A stretch of 64,000 bases of DNA from NCBI GenBank assembly GCA_001730015.1, contig MDLA01000103.1, positions 1 through 64,000 on the forward strand, written 5' to 3'. The notes beneath the pieces are model-generated. The model was not told where the DNA came from. It saw only the letters and a program-made list of their open reading frames with translations, and did not search any database. Below are positions 35,156-43,589 of the stretch, piece by piece. How positions within the stretch are numbered: position 1 is the stretch's first letter; every line of letters begins with the position of its first letter. The translations under genes and the position numbers were made by a program. This DNA is from Chromatiales bacterium (ex Bugula neritina AB1). Its GTDB lineage: Bacteria; Pseudomonadota; Gammaproteobacteria; Granulosicoccales; Granulosicoccaceae.

Positions 35156-36460
35156 TCAGCCCTGTACTTTTTCGTAGGTGCCGGATACCGTCAGAAATTC
35201 GCTCTCGTCATTTCTGTAAAAACTGCTGTGGCCGTTTTCGATCAGTACTTTCAGCATGCCGCTCAGCTCGCGACCCTCGGATTGCAGCTTTTCGGCAAAG
35301 GCCTGTGCTCCGATAGCATCTATTAACTTGAAGGGGCCAAGTGCCCAGTTGAATCCCCATGCCATTGCGCGGTCTACATTGACGATATCATTAGAAATTT
35401 CCGGAACCAGCGAGCTTGCGTATTCAAGTGTTGAGCTCATGAGATCCCACGAGAATTTTCCTTCGGCATCATTTGCGAACACCAGTGTTTTTATATCCTG
35501 ATGAGCGGATTCGAGCTCGACAGCATTCATCGGGCGCCATTGTCTTGCCTGAAGGTCGTAGACCTCCATCGATTTGCTGCCATCCTCGGCCTTCACGAGT
35601 TTATAGAAGCCTCCACCGGTTTTACGACCGAGCTGGCCGTTGCCCAACATGACAGATTCAGTGTCCGGAAGCTCTAGAAACTGGCGGCCGATATCGTCCG
35701 CTGGCAGATTCTTATCGAGGTTTTTAGCGACAAAATCCATCACGTCCAGACCGATAAGATCGATGAGCCCATAGAGTCCGGTCGGCGGCAACCCGACGGG
35801 TCTGGACATCAGCGCATCAATGGTCTCCATGCTTATGCCCTGTGCCTTTGCCGCTTTGTGCAGTCCAGCCAGCATCCAGAAACATCCAATACGGTTGCCG
35901 ATGAAATTGACCGTGTCTTTTGCATGCACGACGCCCTTGCCTAACGGACCGCTGAGAAAGTTTGTGAGTCGATCCATAACCTGCTGTTGGGTGTCGGCGC
36001 CGGGGACCAGTTCCACCAGTTTCATGATATGAACCGGATTGAAAAAATGCGTGACAGCAATATCACGCCGCAGCCGCTCAGGCATGTCTGCCACAATATC
36101 TTTGAGAGGAATTCCGGATGTATTGGTGGTAACGACCGAGCCGTCGCTTCGCACTTTTTCTATGCGGCTGAACAGATCGCGCTTGATCTTCAGATCTTCA
36201 ACAACTGCCTCACAGATCCAGTCGCTGTCGGCTATTGTGCTGAAGTCGTCTTCGAGACTGCCAGCGGTAATGAGTGCTGCCTGTTGTTGGGTTATCACCG
36301 GTCGCTTGCCACCTGAGAGTCGCTCAATGCTCGCCGTGGCCATTTCTGTTTTCATATCGAGTAACCAGACCTGGCAGCCTGCTGTCGCACACAGTGCTGC
36401 GATACCAGCGCCCATGGTGCCTGCGCCTATTACGGTTACCTTGTTGATTTCTACTGACAT
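35156..36460 (-). CDS. 3-hydroxyacyl-CoA dehydrogenase (no hydratase domain)
   Basis: The 434-residue protein begins MSVEINKVTVIGAGTMGAGI, a Rossmann NAD site, with THFFNPVHIMKLVELVPG (catalytic His) and KDTVNFIGNRIGCFW. A 3HCDH C-terminal domain (GLPPTGLYGLIDLIGLDVMD) follows, then a second helical repeat around AMAWGFNWALGPFKLIDAIG. It oxidises L-3-hydroxyacyl-CoA in beta-oxidation. This layout matches the first half of about 770-residue FadN-type fusions, which continue into an enoyl-CoA hydratase domain; here the frame stops. ATG at 36460 is the family start; the longer frame to 36538 is rejected. Confidence 0.88.
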   Translation of the reverse strand: MSVEINKVTVIGAGTMGAGIAALCATAGCQVWLLDMKTEMATASIERLSGGKRPVITQQQAALITAGSLEDDFSTIADSDWICEAVVEDLKIKRDLFSRIEKVRSDGSVVTTNTSGIPLKDIVADMPERLRRDIAVTHFFNPVHIMKLVELVPGADTQQQVMDRLTNFLSGPLGKGVVHAKDTVNFIGNRIGCFWMLAGLHKAAKAQGISMETIDALMSRPVGLPPTGLYGLIDLIGLDVMDFVAKNLDKNLPADDIGRQFLELPDTESVMLGNGQLGRKTGGGFYKLVKAEDGSKSMEVYDLQARQWRPMNAVELESAHQDIKTLVFANDAEGKFSWDLMSSTLEYASSLVPEISNDIVNVDRAMAWGFNWALGPFKLIDAIGAQAFAEKLQSEGRELSGMLKVLIENGHSSFYRNDESEFLTVSGTYEKVQG

Positions 36461-36638
36461 GAGTGTTGCCTGATGTTGTGTTTCCGGTAGCCGCGAAGTG
36501 TAATTTAAGTGCTGGTGGGACGCCAGAAGTCTGCGCAATAGAAGCCTTCAATATGTATGAGCCGTTCACGGCAATGTTGGCTTGCTTGCGGCGGTGGCTG
36601 TTCTGATAAACTGCAGAATTTTCACACGGGATTCAGTG

Positions 36639-37937
36639 ATGGCCAGTCATATCGGTTTTGATACTTTGATGCTTCATGCCGGACAACGTCCGGACCCGAC
36701 GACCGGCGCGCGAGCCGCTCCTTTGTATCAGAGCACTTCGTTTGTTTTTGATGACAGTGAGCACGCGGCCTCACTGTTTAATGTGAGTCGGGCCGGCCAT
36801 GTGTATTCACGTATTTCAAACCCTACAGTGGCGGTTCTGGAAGAGCGTATGGCAGCACTTGAGGGTGGGGTAGGGGCGGTTGCAACGGCAAGCGGTATGG
36901 CTGCTATTCATCTGGCCATTACCACGCTCGCCGGTGCCGGCTCGCATATAGTGGCTTCCCGTGCGCTTTATGGCGGTACCCATAATCTACTCGCTTACAC
37001 GCTGCCGCGATTTGGCATTGAAACCACTTTCGTTGATCCGCAGAAGCCTGAGGAGTGGGCGGCTGCAATCAGGGATAACACGCGGCTGTGTTTCGGAGAG
37101 ATTGTCGCCAATCCGGGTTGTGAAGTCATGAATGTACCGGTGATTGCTGATATAGCCCATAAGCACGGCGTGCCATTGGTTATTGACTCAACGTTAACGC
37201 CGCCGTGCCTGATCAAGCCGTTCGAGCACGGAGCAGATATTGTCGTTCACTCCCTGACAAAGTTTGTCGGCGGGCATGGTGTCGCTATTGGTGGCTGTGT
37301 GGTGGATTCTGGTAAGTTCGATTGGCGTGATTCAGGAAAATTTGCTCAGTTATCGGAGCCTTATGAGGGATTTCACGGGATGAATTTTGTCGAGGAATTC
37401 GGCCCGGCAGCTTTCGCCATGCGCGCACGCAAGGAAGGTTTGCGTGATTTTGGAGCTTCTTTGAGCCCGGCGAATGCGTTTTATCTTCTGCAGGGTTGCG
37501 AGACGCTATCAATGCGTATGCAGCGACACATAGAAAACGCTCGCACGGTGGTTGAGTTTCTGTCGCAACAGGATGTGGTCGAGAGTGTTGCTTATCCTGA
37601 GCTCCCCGATCATCCGGACAAAGATCTGGCGGCCGAATTATTACCTAAGGGGTGTACCGCAGTTTTCAGTTTTGAATTGAAAGGTGGTCGCGATGCCGGC
37701 CGTCGTTTCATTGAGGGGCTGAGTCTTTTTTCCCATCTGGCAAATGTCGGTGATGCGAAATCACTGGTGATACACCCTGCAACCACAACCCATAGCAGAA
37801 TGGATGCTGAAGCGTTGCTTGAGGCCGGAATCTCAGAAGGCCTGATTCGACTGTCGATTGGTCTAGAAGATCATAACGATCTGATCGCTGACCTGAAACG
37901 TGCGTTGCGTGCGTCCCAGAAAGGGAGACGGTCATGA
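36639..37937 (+). CDS. metY: O-acetyl/O-succinylhomoserine sulfhydrylase
   Basis: The 432-residue PLP enzyme of the Cys/Met metabolism family starts with GFDTLMLHAGQRPDPTTGAR and APLYQSTSFVFDD. VYSRISNPTVAVLEERMAAL and SGMAAIHLAITTL bind PLP phosphate; the PLP lysine is in HSLTKFVGGHG. The C-terminal SLVIHPATTTHSRM and LIRLSIGLEDHNDLIADL are standard. It makes homocysteine directly from activated homoserine and sulfide. Acyl preference is uncertain. It overlaps the next gene by ATGA, suggesting coexpression with the hydrolase. Confidence 0.92.
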   Translation: MASHIGFDTLMLHAGQRPDPTTGARAAPLYQSTSFVFDDSEHAASLFNVSRAGHVYSRISNPTVAVLEERMAALEGGVGAVATASGMAAIHLAITTLAGAGSHIVASRALYGGTHNLLAYTLPRFGIETTFVDPQKPEEWAAAIRDNTRLCFGEIVANPGCEVMNVPVIADIAHKHGVPLVIDSTLTPPCLIKPFEHGADIVVHSLTKFVGGHGVAIGGCVVDSGKFDWRDSGKFAQLSEPYEGFHGMNFVEEFGPAAFAMRARKEGLRDFGASLSPANAFYLLQGCETLSMRMQRHIENARTVVEFLSQQDVVESVAYPELPDHPDKDLAAELLPKGCTAVFSFELKGGRDAGRRFIEGLSLFSHLANVGDAKSLVIHPATTTHSRMDAEALLEAGISEGLIRLSIGLEDHNDLIADLKRALRASQKGRRS

Positions 37938-38743
37938 AGATACAGGTGGATGGCGAAGCACTATACGGATACATGGGTGGAGAGTCGCACCACAGTGGCG
38001 CACCTAATGTGGTTTTTTTGCACGGCGCGGCAATGGACCATGTTGTCTGGACGCTATATTCCCGTTACTGGGCAAAGGCTGGCTACAACGTACTGGCGCT
38101 GGATTTACCGGGGCATGGATTATCAGGCGGACAACCTGCGACAACTGTCGAGCAATACGCAGATACGGTAACAGAGGTATTGGCGGCTCAGTCGATGACA
38201 GAAAAACTGCATCTGGTTGGCCACAGTATGGGGTCGTTGATCGCGCTGGAATGTGCGGCAAAAATGCCGGGTACAGTGTGTCTGGCAATGATGGGAACGG
38301 CGTTTCCAATGGCCGTGAGTCAGCCCTTGCTGGACGCGGCAAAGGCGAATGACCACAGTTCGGTGGATATGATATCGCTTTTCGGTCACAGTTTCGGTTC
38401 GCAGCTTGGCGGCAATCCGGTGGCCGGAATCAGTGCGCAGATGCTGGCAGAGCGCCTGATGGAACAAGCAGGTGACGGAGTTATGTACGCCGGGTTGAAT
38501 GCCTGCAACCTGTATCAGCGCGGAGAGCAGACAGCGGCTAGCGTGAAGTGCCCTGTCGGGCTTATCCTCGGTGAACACGATTCCATGACGCCACCTCGCG
38601 CTGCAGCCGCATTGTATGAACATTTCCCCAGCGCTTCCCGCCAGATCATCGAGGATTGCGGTCATATGATGATGACTGAAAAACCGGAAGCTACGCATCG
38701 TGCTCTGTGTCGTGTCTTCGAGGGGTCTGTAGCGGGTGACTGA
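37934..38743 (+). CDS. Alpha/beta hydrolase
   Basis: The 269-residue protein has the oxyanion HG motif (VVFLHGAAMDHVVW), DLPGHGLSGG, the nucleophile elbow LVGHSMGSLIALE, the acid in LGEHDSMTPPRAA and the His in EDCGHMMMTEKPEA, a complete Ser-Asp-His triad. The substrate is unknown. Tight overlap with metY (ATGA) and with trmH (8 bases) puts it in an operon, but a homoserine acyltransferase role is not supported: those have a different N-terminus and lid. Confidence 0.87.
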   Translation: MKIQVDGEALYGYMGGESHHSGAPNVVFLHGAAMDHVVWTLYSRYWAKAGYNVLALDLPGHGLSGGQPATTVEQYADTVTEVLAAQSMTEKLHLVGHSMGSLIALECAAKMPGTVCLAMMGTAFPMAVSQPLLDAAKANDHSSVDMISLFGHSFGSQLGGNPVAGISAQMLAERLMEQAGDGVMYAGLNACNLYQRGEQTAASVKCPVGLILGEHDSMTPPRAAAALYEHFPSASRQIIEDCGHMMMTEKPEATHRALCRVFEGSVAGD

Positions 38744-39422
38744 GCGGCGTTTCAACAAGCTGAAAGCCTGTCTCGACAGACGGCAGCCGGATTTAACTGT
38801 GCTGACGGACAATGTCCATAAGCCGCACAATGTGTCGGCGATAATGCGTACCTGCGATGCGGTGGGTGTTCATGAATTTCATGCGGTACTTAAAACCGAT
38901 GAGGCGTTCCGGGCAAGAAGCGGCATTGCCATGGGAAGCGACAAATGGCTCGATCTGAATTTGCACGACGATACCACTGTGGCGACCCATGCCTTGCAGA
39001 AGCGGGGTTTTGCAGTGGTCGCGGTACACAAAAGTGAGCGCTCCACTGATTTTCGCGATATCGATTACCGCATGCCGACAGCGGTATTGTTCGGTGCAGA
39101 ATTATTTGGCGTGAGCGATGCAGCGGCCTCGCTTGCCGACTTCCATGTTTCAATTCCGATGATGGGAATGGTTGAGTCGTATAACGTGTCAGTAGCCGCG
39201 GCGATCGTATTGCTGGAGGCGCAGCGCCAGCGCGAGCTGGATGGAATGTATGCAGCGTGTCGTCTTGATGAGGCAACTTATCGCAATACGCTGTTTCGCT
39301 GGTACCGTCCGGCAGAAGCCGCGTTTTGCCTTGAACATCAGATAGAGTTTCCCCTGCTTGATGAAAAAGGGGATTTATTGAACCCGGCGGAATTTGAGGA
39401 ATGTCGTAAAAAGCTGGGGTGA
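38736..39422 (+). CDS. trmH: tRNA (guanosine-18-2'-O)-methyltransferase
   Basis: The 228-residue SPOUT methyltransferase has TDNVHKPHNVSAIMRTCDAV with the catalytic Arg, AVLFGAELFGVSDAAASLAD, and the knot segment IPMMGMVESYNVSVAAAIVL. The C-terminal extension ending FEECRKKLG matches TrmH of the E. coli type. It methylates G18 of tRNA. The start is GTG at 38736, inside the end of the hydrolase gene. Confidence 0.92.
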   Translation: MTERRFNKLKACLDRRQPDLTVLTDNVHKPHNVSAIMRTCDAVGVHEFHAVLKTDEAFRARSGIAMGSDKWLDLNLHDDTTVATHALQKRGFAVVAVHKSERSTDFRDIDYRMPTAVLFGAELFGVSDAAASLADFHVSIPMMGMVESYNVSVAAAIVLLEAQRQRELDGMYAACRLDEATYRNTLFRWYRPAEAAFCLEHQIEFPLLDEKGDLLNPAEFEECRKKLG

Positions 39423-39465
39423 ATGTTCTAATTCTGATTCATAGTGAAAATTATGTGTTACACAG

Positions 39466-39495
39466 GTGACAATTTGGTAAATTATGAGACATAAT
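39466..39495 (+). promoter_or_regulatory. Candidate sigma-70 promoter
   Basis: GTGACA (39466-39471) and CATAAT (39490-39495) are 18 bases apart, about 85 bases before the repeat-protein gene. Fair match to the consensus. Confidence 0.4.
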
Positions 39496-39578
39496 GCTCA
39501 TAACAGCTTCGTAATGCTTTGCAGCACGCGCAGCTGAGTCATCGGGACTTAAAAAACAACACATAAGAGATTGTTGAT

Positions 39579-40547
39579 ATGACGGCTAAGAATTATCAGA
39601 AAATGGGGGTTGCGCTGGCGTTCGGACTTTTCGCTACAGGAGTTGCTGAATCACAGGATGTAGCGAAAGACGGTTTGAGTTTTTATCCTCCAGACGCCAA
39701 ACCTGGCGAATGTTACGCAAAAGTTCTGGTACCTGCCAAGTACGATGTGGTTAGCGAAAAGGTGTTAAAACGCGAGGCCAGTGACAAAATCAGTATAACT
39801 CCGGCAAAGTTCCAGTGGGTAGAAGAGAGAATTCTCGTAAAAGAGGCGAGTGAACGCCTGAAAGTTAAGCCGGCTACATTTCGATGGGTTGAGGAGCGCA
39901 TCATGGTAGAACCAGGAACTACACGGCTTGTACCGGTGCCGGCCGTGTTTGAAACGGTATCAGAGCGTGTACTTGATCGACCAGAGCAAACAAGCTGGAA
40001 AAAAGGGCGTGGGCCGGTAGAGCGGATCGATAATACGACCGGTGAGATTCTCTGTCTGGTGGTTGAGCCTGCTACGTATAAGACGATAAACCGAACGGTA
40101 GTAAAAAAGCCTGCCTCAACTCGCCAGGTTGATATTCCCCCCGTTTTCAAAACGATCCGCAAACAGGTACTCGACAAACCGGCAGAAATACTAAAAGAAG
40201 TGTCTCCGGCTGAGTATTCCACTATCCGTGTGCGAAAAATGATCGAGCCGCCTCGTGAAAGCCGTGTGAGTCTGCCTGCTGAATTTCAGACAGTGACCAA
40301 GCGCGTCCGGGTGTCCAGTGAGCGCATGAGCTGGCAACCTATACTTTGCGAAACCAATGTGACTCAGGAAGTTATTGCTAAATTGCAACAAGCACTGGCA
40401 ACCAAAGGTTTTAGCCCCGGCGATATTGATGGGGTGTTGGGTAGCGCGACACTGAATGCAGTTGAAGCTTTTCAGCGTGCCAATAGTCTGGCTCGCGGCG
40501 GTATTACGATGGAAACCTTGAAGGCCCTTAACGTGACGCTCCATTAA
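39579..40547 (+). CDS. Envelope protein with eight 23-residue repeats and a peptidoglycan-binding domain
   Basis: The 322-residue protein has an N-terminal hydrophobic signal-like stretch (GVALAFGLFATGVAES). Residues 52-255 are eight repeats of 23 residues beginning P-A-x-(Y/F)-x-x-(V/I), such as PAKYDVVSEKVLKREASDK and PATFRWVEERIMVEPGTTR. Units 4 and 8 are longer and both end in a SW...C segment, dividing the array into two cassettes of four. Cys residues stand before unit 1 and after units 4 and 8. Residues 262-320 form a PG_binding_1 domain (LQQALATKGFSPGDIDGVLG, AVEAFQRANSL). I know no function. The TAA stop lies within the TTAA edge of a foldback element. Confidence 0.8.
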   Translation: MTAKNYQKMGVALAFGLFATGVAESQDVAKDGLSFYPPDAKPGECYAKVLVPAKYDVVSEKVLKREASDKISITPAKFQWVEERILVKEASERLKVKPATFRWVEERIMVEPGTTRLVPVPAVFETVSERVLDRPEQTSWKKGRGPVERIDNTTGEILCLVVEPATYKTINRTVVKKPASTRQVDIPPVFKTIRKQVLDKPAEILKEVSPAEYSTIRVRKMIEPPRESRVSLPAEFQTVTKRVRVSSERMSWQPILCETNVTQEVIAKLQQALATKGFSPGDIDGVLGSATLNAVEAFQRANSLARGGITMETLKALNVTLH

Positions 40548-40726
40548 CCTGCATTATTTATGGGGTGGCGAGGATATCGCGTAGACCTTAGTTACTCACG
40601 GCAAGAGTTTTCACAGTGGGTTTTCTTCTCGCGTCGAATACAGACTGATATTTGCAAGAGAAAAAATTTGCTGTGAAATCAAAGGTCAAGTGAGACTTCG
40701 TCAAACCCGTTAATAATGCGGGTTAA
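40544..40726. mobile_element. Foldback element family 1, copy B
   Basis: The 183-bp copy lies in reverse orientation relative to copy A, bounded by TTAA at 40544-40547 and 40723-40726. Terminal inverted repeats CCTGCATTATT and AATAATGCGGG lie just inside. The internal block with TTGCAAGAGAAAAAATT and the CACAGTGGG...GCTGTG arms match copies A and C with scattered differences. The left TTAA supplies the last base of His and the TAA stop of the repeat-protein gene. Confidence 0.87.
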
Positions 40727-40758
40727 AGATACAGCTCGGCAGATAATGGTTTTAGAAT

Positions 40759-40786
40759 CCCGTGTCGGTAGTTACACGGGTTTTAT
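40759..40786 (+). terminator. Rho-independent terminator
   Basis: CCCGTGT (40759-40765) pairs with ACACGGG (40774-40780), followed by TTTTATT. It is the best plus-strand terminator near here and probably ended the repeat-protein transcript before the foldback element was inserted between them. Confidence 0.75.
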
Positions 40787-40838
40787 TGACGTGCTATTGA
40801 AGAAAGTGGAGAGTCTTTTGTAACGTGGCGATTTCGGT

Positions 40839-41510
<672 letters not shown>

Positions 41511-41695
41511 TTAACCCTGTCTATTGACTGTTGTGGTGGCGCTGCCGTAGGGTAGCCGGGTTATTCCGCTGGCCAAAGCGCAGAATTGTTGGTTACTGGG
41601 TCTCACGAATGACAAACTCCGGGTTTGGGGCGTACATAGTGTAAAGGGGTTTTTGTGTTTAATTTAAAGATTGCCAATCAGGAAAATTTCACATA

Positions 41696-42292
41696 ATGAG
41701 CGCTGCAATAACGCGTGGAACTCTAGCTAAATTACGCGAAGATTTGGTAATCACCGAGGAGTTATGTGGGCAAAAATTCACTTTTCATACCACTTGGGGT
41801 CTTTTTTCACCGCGAGAGGTAGATGCTGGCACAAAACTTCTGTTGAATCATATCAAAGTCGGTAGTGAATCCCGAGTACTTGATTTAGGTTGTGGTTACG
41901 GTGCATTGGGTCTGACGCTTGCGAAGGTGTTGCCATCTGCTGAAGTATGCCTGGTCGACAAGGATTTTGTTGCAGTTGCATATTGCCGTAAGAACGCTGA
42001 AATTAACAAGCTGACTAACGTACATGTGCAGCTTAGTAATGGTTTAAATGATATTGGTGGTCCCACATTCGACCTGGTCGCAACCAACCTTCCGGCAAAA
42101 TCGGGTAAAGAGCTCTATTATCTGATGTTCTACGATATTCACGCAAGATTAAATCCCGGAGGACGCTTCTATATTGTCACGATAACCGGCCTGCGTGGAT
42201 TCGTGAAACGTGCTTTCACCGAGATCTTCGGCAATTATCAGAAGCTGAAGCAGGGGAACGTTTATACGGTTGCTGTCGCCGAGAAGCGTTAG
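41696..42292 (+). CDS. Class I SAM-dependent methyltransferase (RsmC-like MTS domain)
   Basis: The 198-residue protein resembles the catalytic half of RsmC/RlmG: FHTTWGLFSPREVDAGTKLL, then VLDLGCGYGALGLTLAKVLP (SAM site) and VCLVDKDFVAVAYCRKNAEI. The usual NPPF catalytic motif is replaced by NLPA (VATNLPAKSGKELYY). That substitution and the lack of the RsmC N-terminal domain leave the target open; both RNA and protein N-methylation are possible. ATG at 41696. A foldback element lies 51 bases after its stop. Confidence 0.8.
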   Translation: MSAAITRGTLAKLREDLVITEELCGQKFTFHTTWGLFSPREVDAGTKLLLNHIKVGSESRVLDLGCGYGALGLTLAKVLPSAEVCLVDKDFVAVAYCRKNAEINKLTNVHVQLSNGLNDIGGPTFDLVATNLPAKSGKELYYLMFYDIHARLNPGGRFYIVTITGLRGFVKRAFTEIFGNYQKLKQGNVYTVAVAEKR

Positions 42293-42343
42293 CGCATCTT
42301 GCGCTGTATTTGCTGTAGAGCTGGTCCTTATTATGAGGAACAG

Positions 42344-42526
42344 TTAGCTCGCAATATTCACGGGATTGACGGAATCTCACCTGGTCTTTGATTCCACAGA
42401 GAATTTTTTCTCTTGCAAATATCAGTAAGTATTCGACGCAAGAAGAAAATCCACTGTGAACTTCCCTGGTGTGAATAGATCAGGTCGGCGCGATATCCTC
42501 GCCACCCCATGAATAACGTGGGTTAG
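42344..42526. mobile_element. Foldback element family 1, copy C
   Basis: The 183-bp copy is in the same orientation as copy A, bounded by TTAG at 42344-42347 and 42523-42526. A different 4-bp word, identical at both ends, shows this is a real target-site duplication. Ends are somewhat decayed (CTCGCAATATT, GAATAACGTGGG), while the core with TTTGATTCCACAGAGAATTT and TTGCAAATATCAGTAAGTAT is nearly identical to copy A. The right TTAG overlaps the tatD stop codon. Confidence 0.87.
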
Positions 42527-43341
42527 TTCGGGCGCAGTTCGAAAAATTCCAGTGCATTTTCAGTGGTTGCGGCTGCTATCTGTGCTTGCGTTTCCAATCT
42601 GGCGCTTGTTACCGTTTGCAATACCATCGGTAGCATGCACGGTTCATTGCGGCGGGTTTTTGGTTTCGGCTTAATGTTTCTTGGCATCAGGTAGGGGCAG
42701 TCGGTTTCGATCATCAACTTGCGTAGCGGGATGTCCCCGACGCAGTCGTACAGAGCTTTGCCCCGGCGTTCATCGCAAATCCATCCGGTAATACCGATAT
42801 GGCACTCGAGATCGAGGTAGTCGTGCAGTGCTTCACGAGTGTCCGTAAAGCAATGCACCACGACGTTGCCTAGCTTGTGTCGATACTCTTTTAACAAAGC
42901 CACAAATGCATCATGGGCGTTACGCTGATGCAGGAATAGAGGTTTGCCGGAGGCCGCTGCTAATTCCAGATGGGCAATAAAACTCTCTTGCTGCTGTTCC
43001 CGTGGCGAAATATCACGAAAGAAATCGAGCCCGGTTTCGCCAATCGCACAGACTTCGGGCTTATTGAGGAGGTCCTGGAGTTGCTGTTCGGCCTCTTGGT
43101 TAAACTGACTGGCATAGTGTGGGTGAATGCCGGCTGTGGCGGACAGAACATCGGGGTGACAGCTGGCCAGTTTTATAGCGCTTATGCTTTCTTTAATATC
43201 TGAGCCGGTAACGACCATGTGACTGACATTTGCTTCCCTTGCGCGATTCAGTACTGCTTCCAGGTCGCTATTAAACGATTCGTGCGTCAGGTTGGCTCCG
43301 ATATCAATAAGTGGATCAGCAGAGGTAATTGGTAGCAGCAA
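42523..43341 (-). CDS. tatD: TatD-family metal-dependent hydrolase/DNase
   Basis: The 272-residue TIM-barrel nuclease has DIGANLTHESFNSDLEAVLN, AGIHPHYASQF (His pair), AIGETGLDFFRDISPREQQQ (Glu), LFLHQRNAHDAFVALL, HCFTDTREALHDYLDL and the late MIETDCPYLMPRNI (Asp), the full metal-site set. TatD acts in DNA repair and turnover as a 3'-5' exonuclease. The TAA stop falls within the 4-bp duplication of the adjoining foldback element, so the C-terminus may have changed or been preserved by the insertion. Confidence 0.93.
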   Translation of the reverse strand: MLLPITSADPLIDIGANLTHESFNSDLEAVLNRAREANVSHMVVTGSDIKESISAIKLASCHPDVLSATAGIHPHYASQFNQEAEQQLQDLLNKPEVCAIGETGLDFFRDISPREQQQESFIAHLELAAASGKPLFLHQRNAHDAFVALLKEYRHKLGNVVVHCFTDTREALHDYLDLECHIGITGWICDERRGKALYDCVGDIPLRKLMIETDCPYLMPRNIKPKPKTRRNEPCMLPMVLQTVTSARLETQAQIAAATTENALEFFELRPN

Positions 43342-43589
43342 GGTAGTTGGACCTGTTACGGGTTGATTGGAAGCGTAAGGTTAATCACACGGACTATCTG
43401 ATTGTTATAATAATTGTTTCTGGTGATAATTGTTTCCGGCTTTGGAGCGATGAATCGTTATTTTGAGCTTCGAATGCATTTACATGTTCTTATTTCAGGT
43501 GATGACCCTACTCAATGCCCGTTACACTCTTTCCTGCTCCATTACCTGATGCATGTCGATTTACCCTGGAGCTTTCTCTGATACCAGCC

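Noticed and set aside
37934..38743. Alpha/beta hydrolase as a homoserine acetyltransferase (MetX) partner of metY
   Set aside because: Length is too short and MetX-specific motifs and lid are missing; only the generic hydrolase triad is present.
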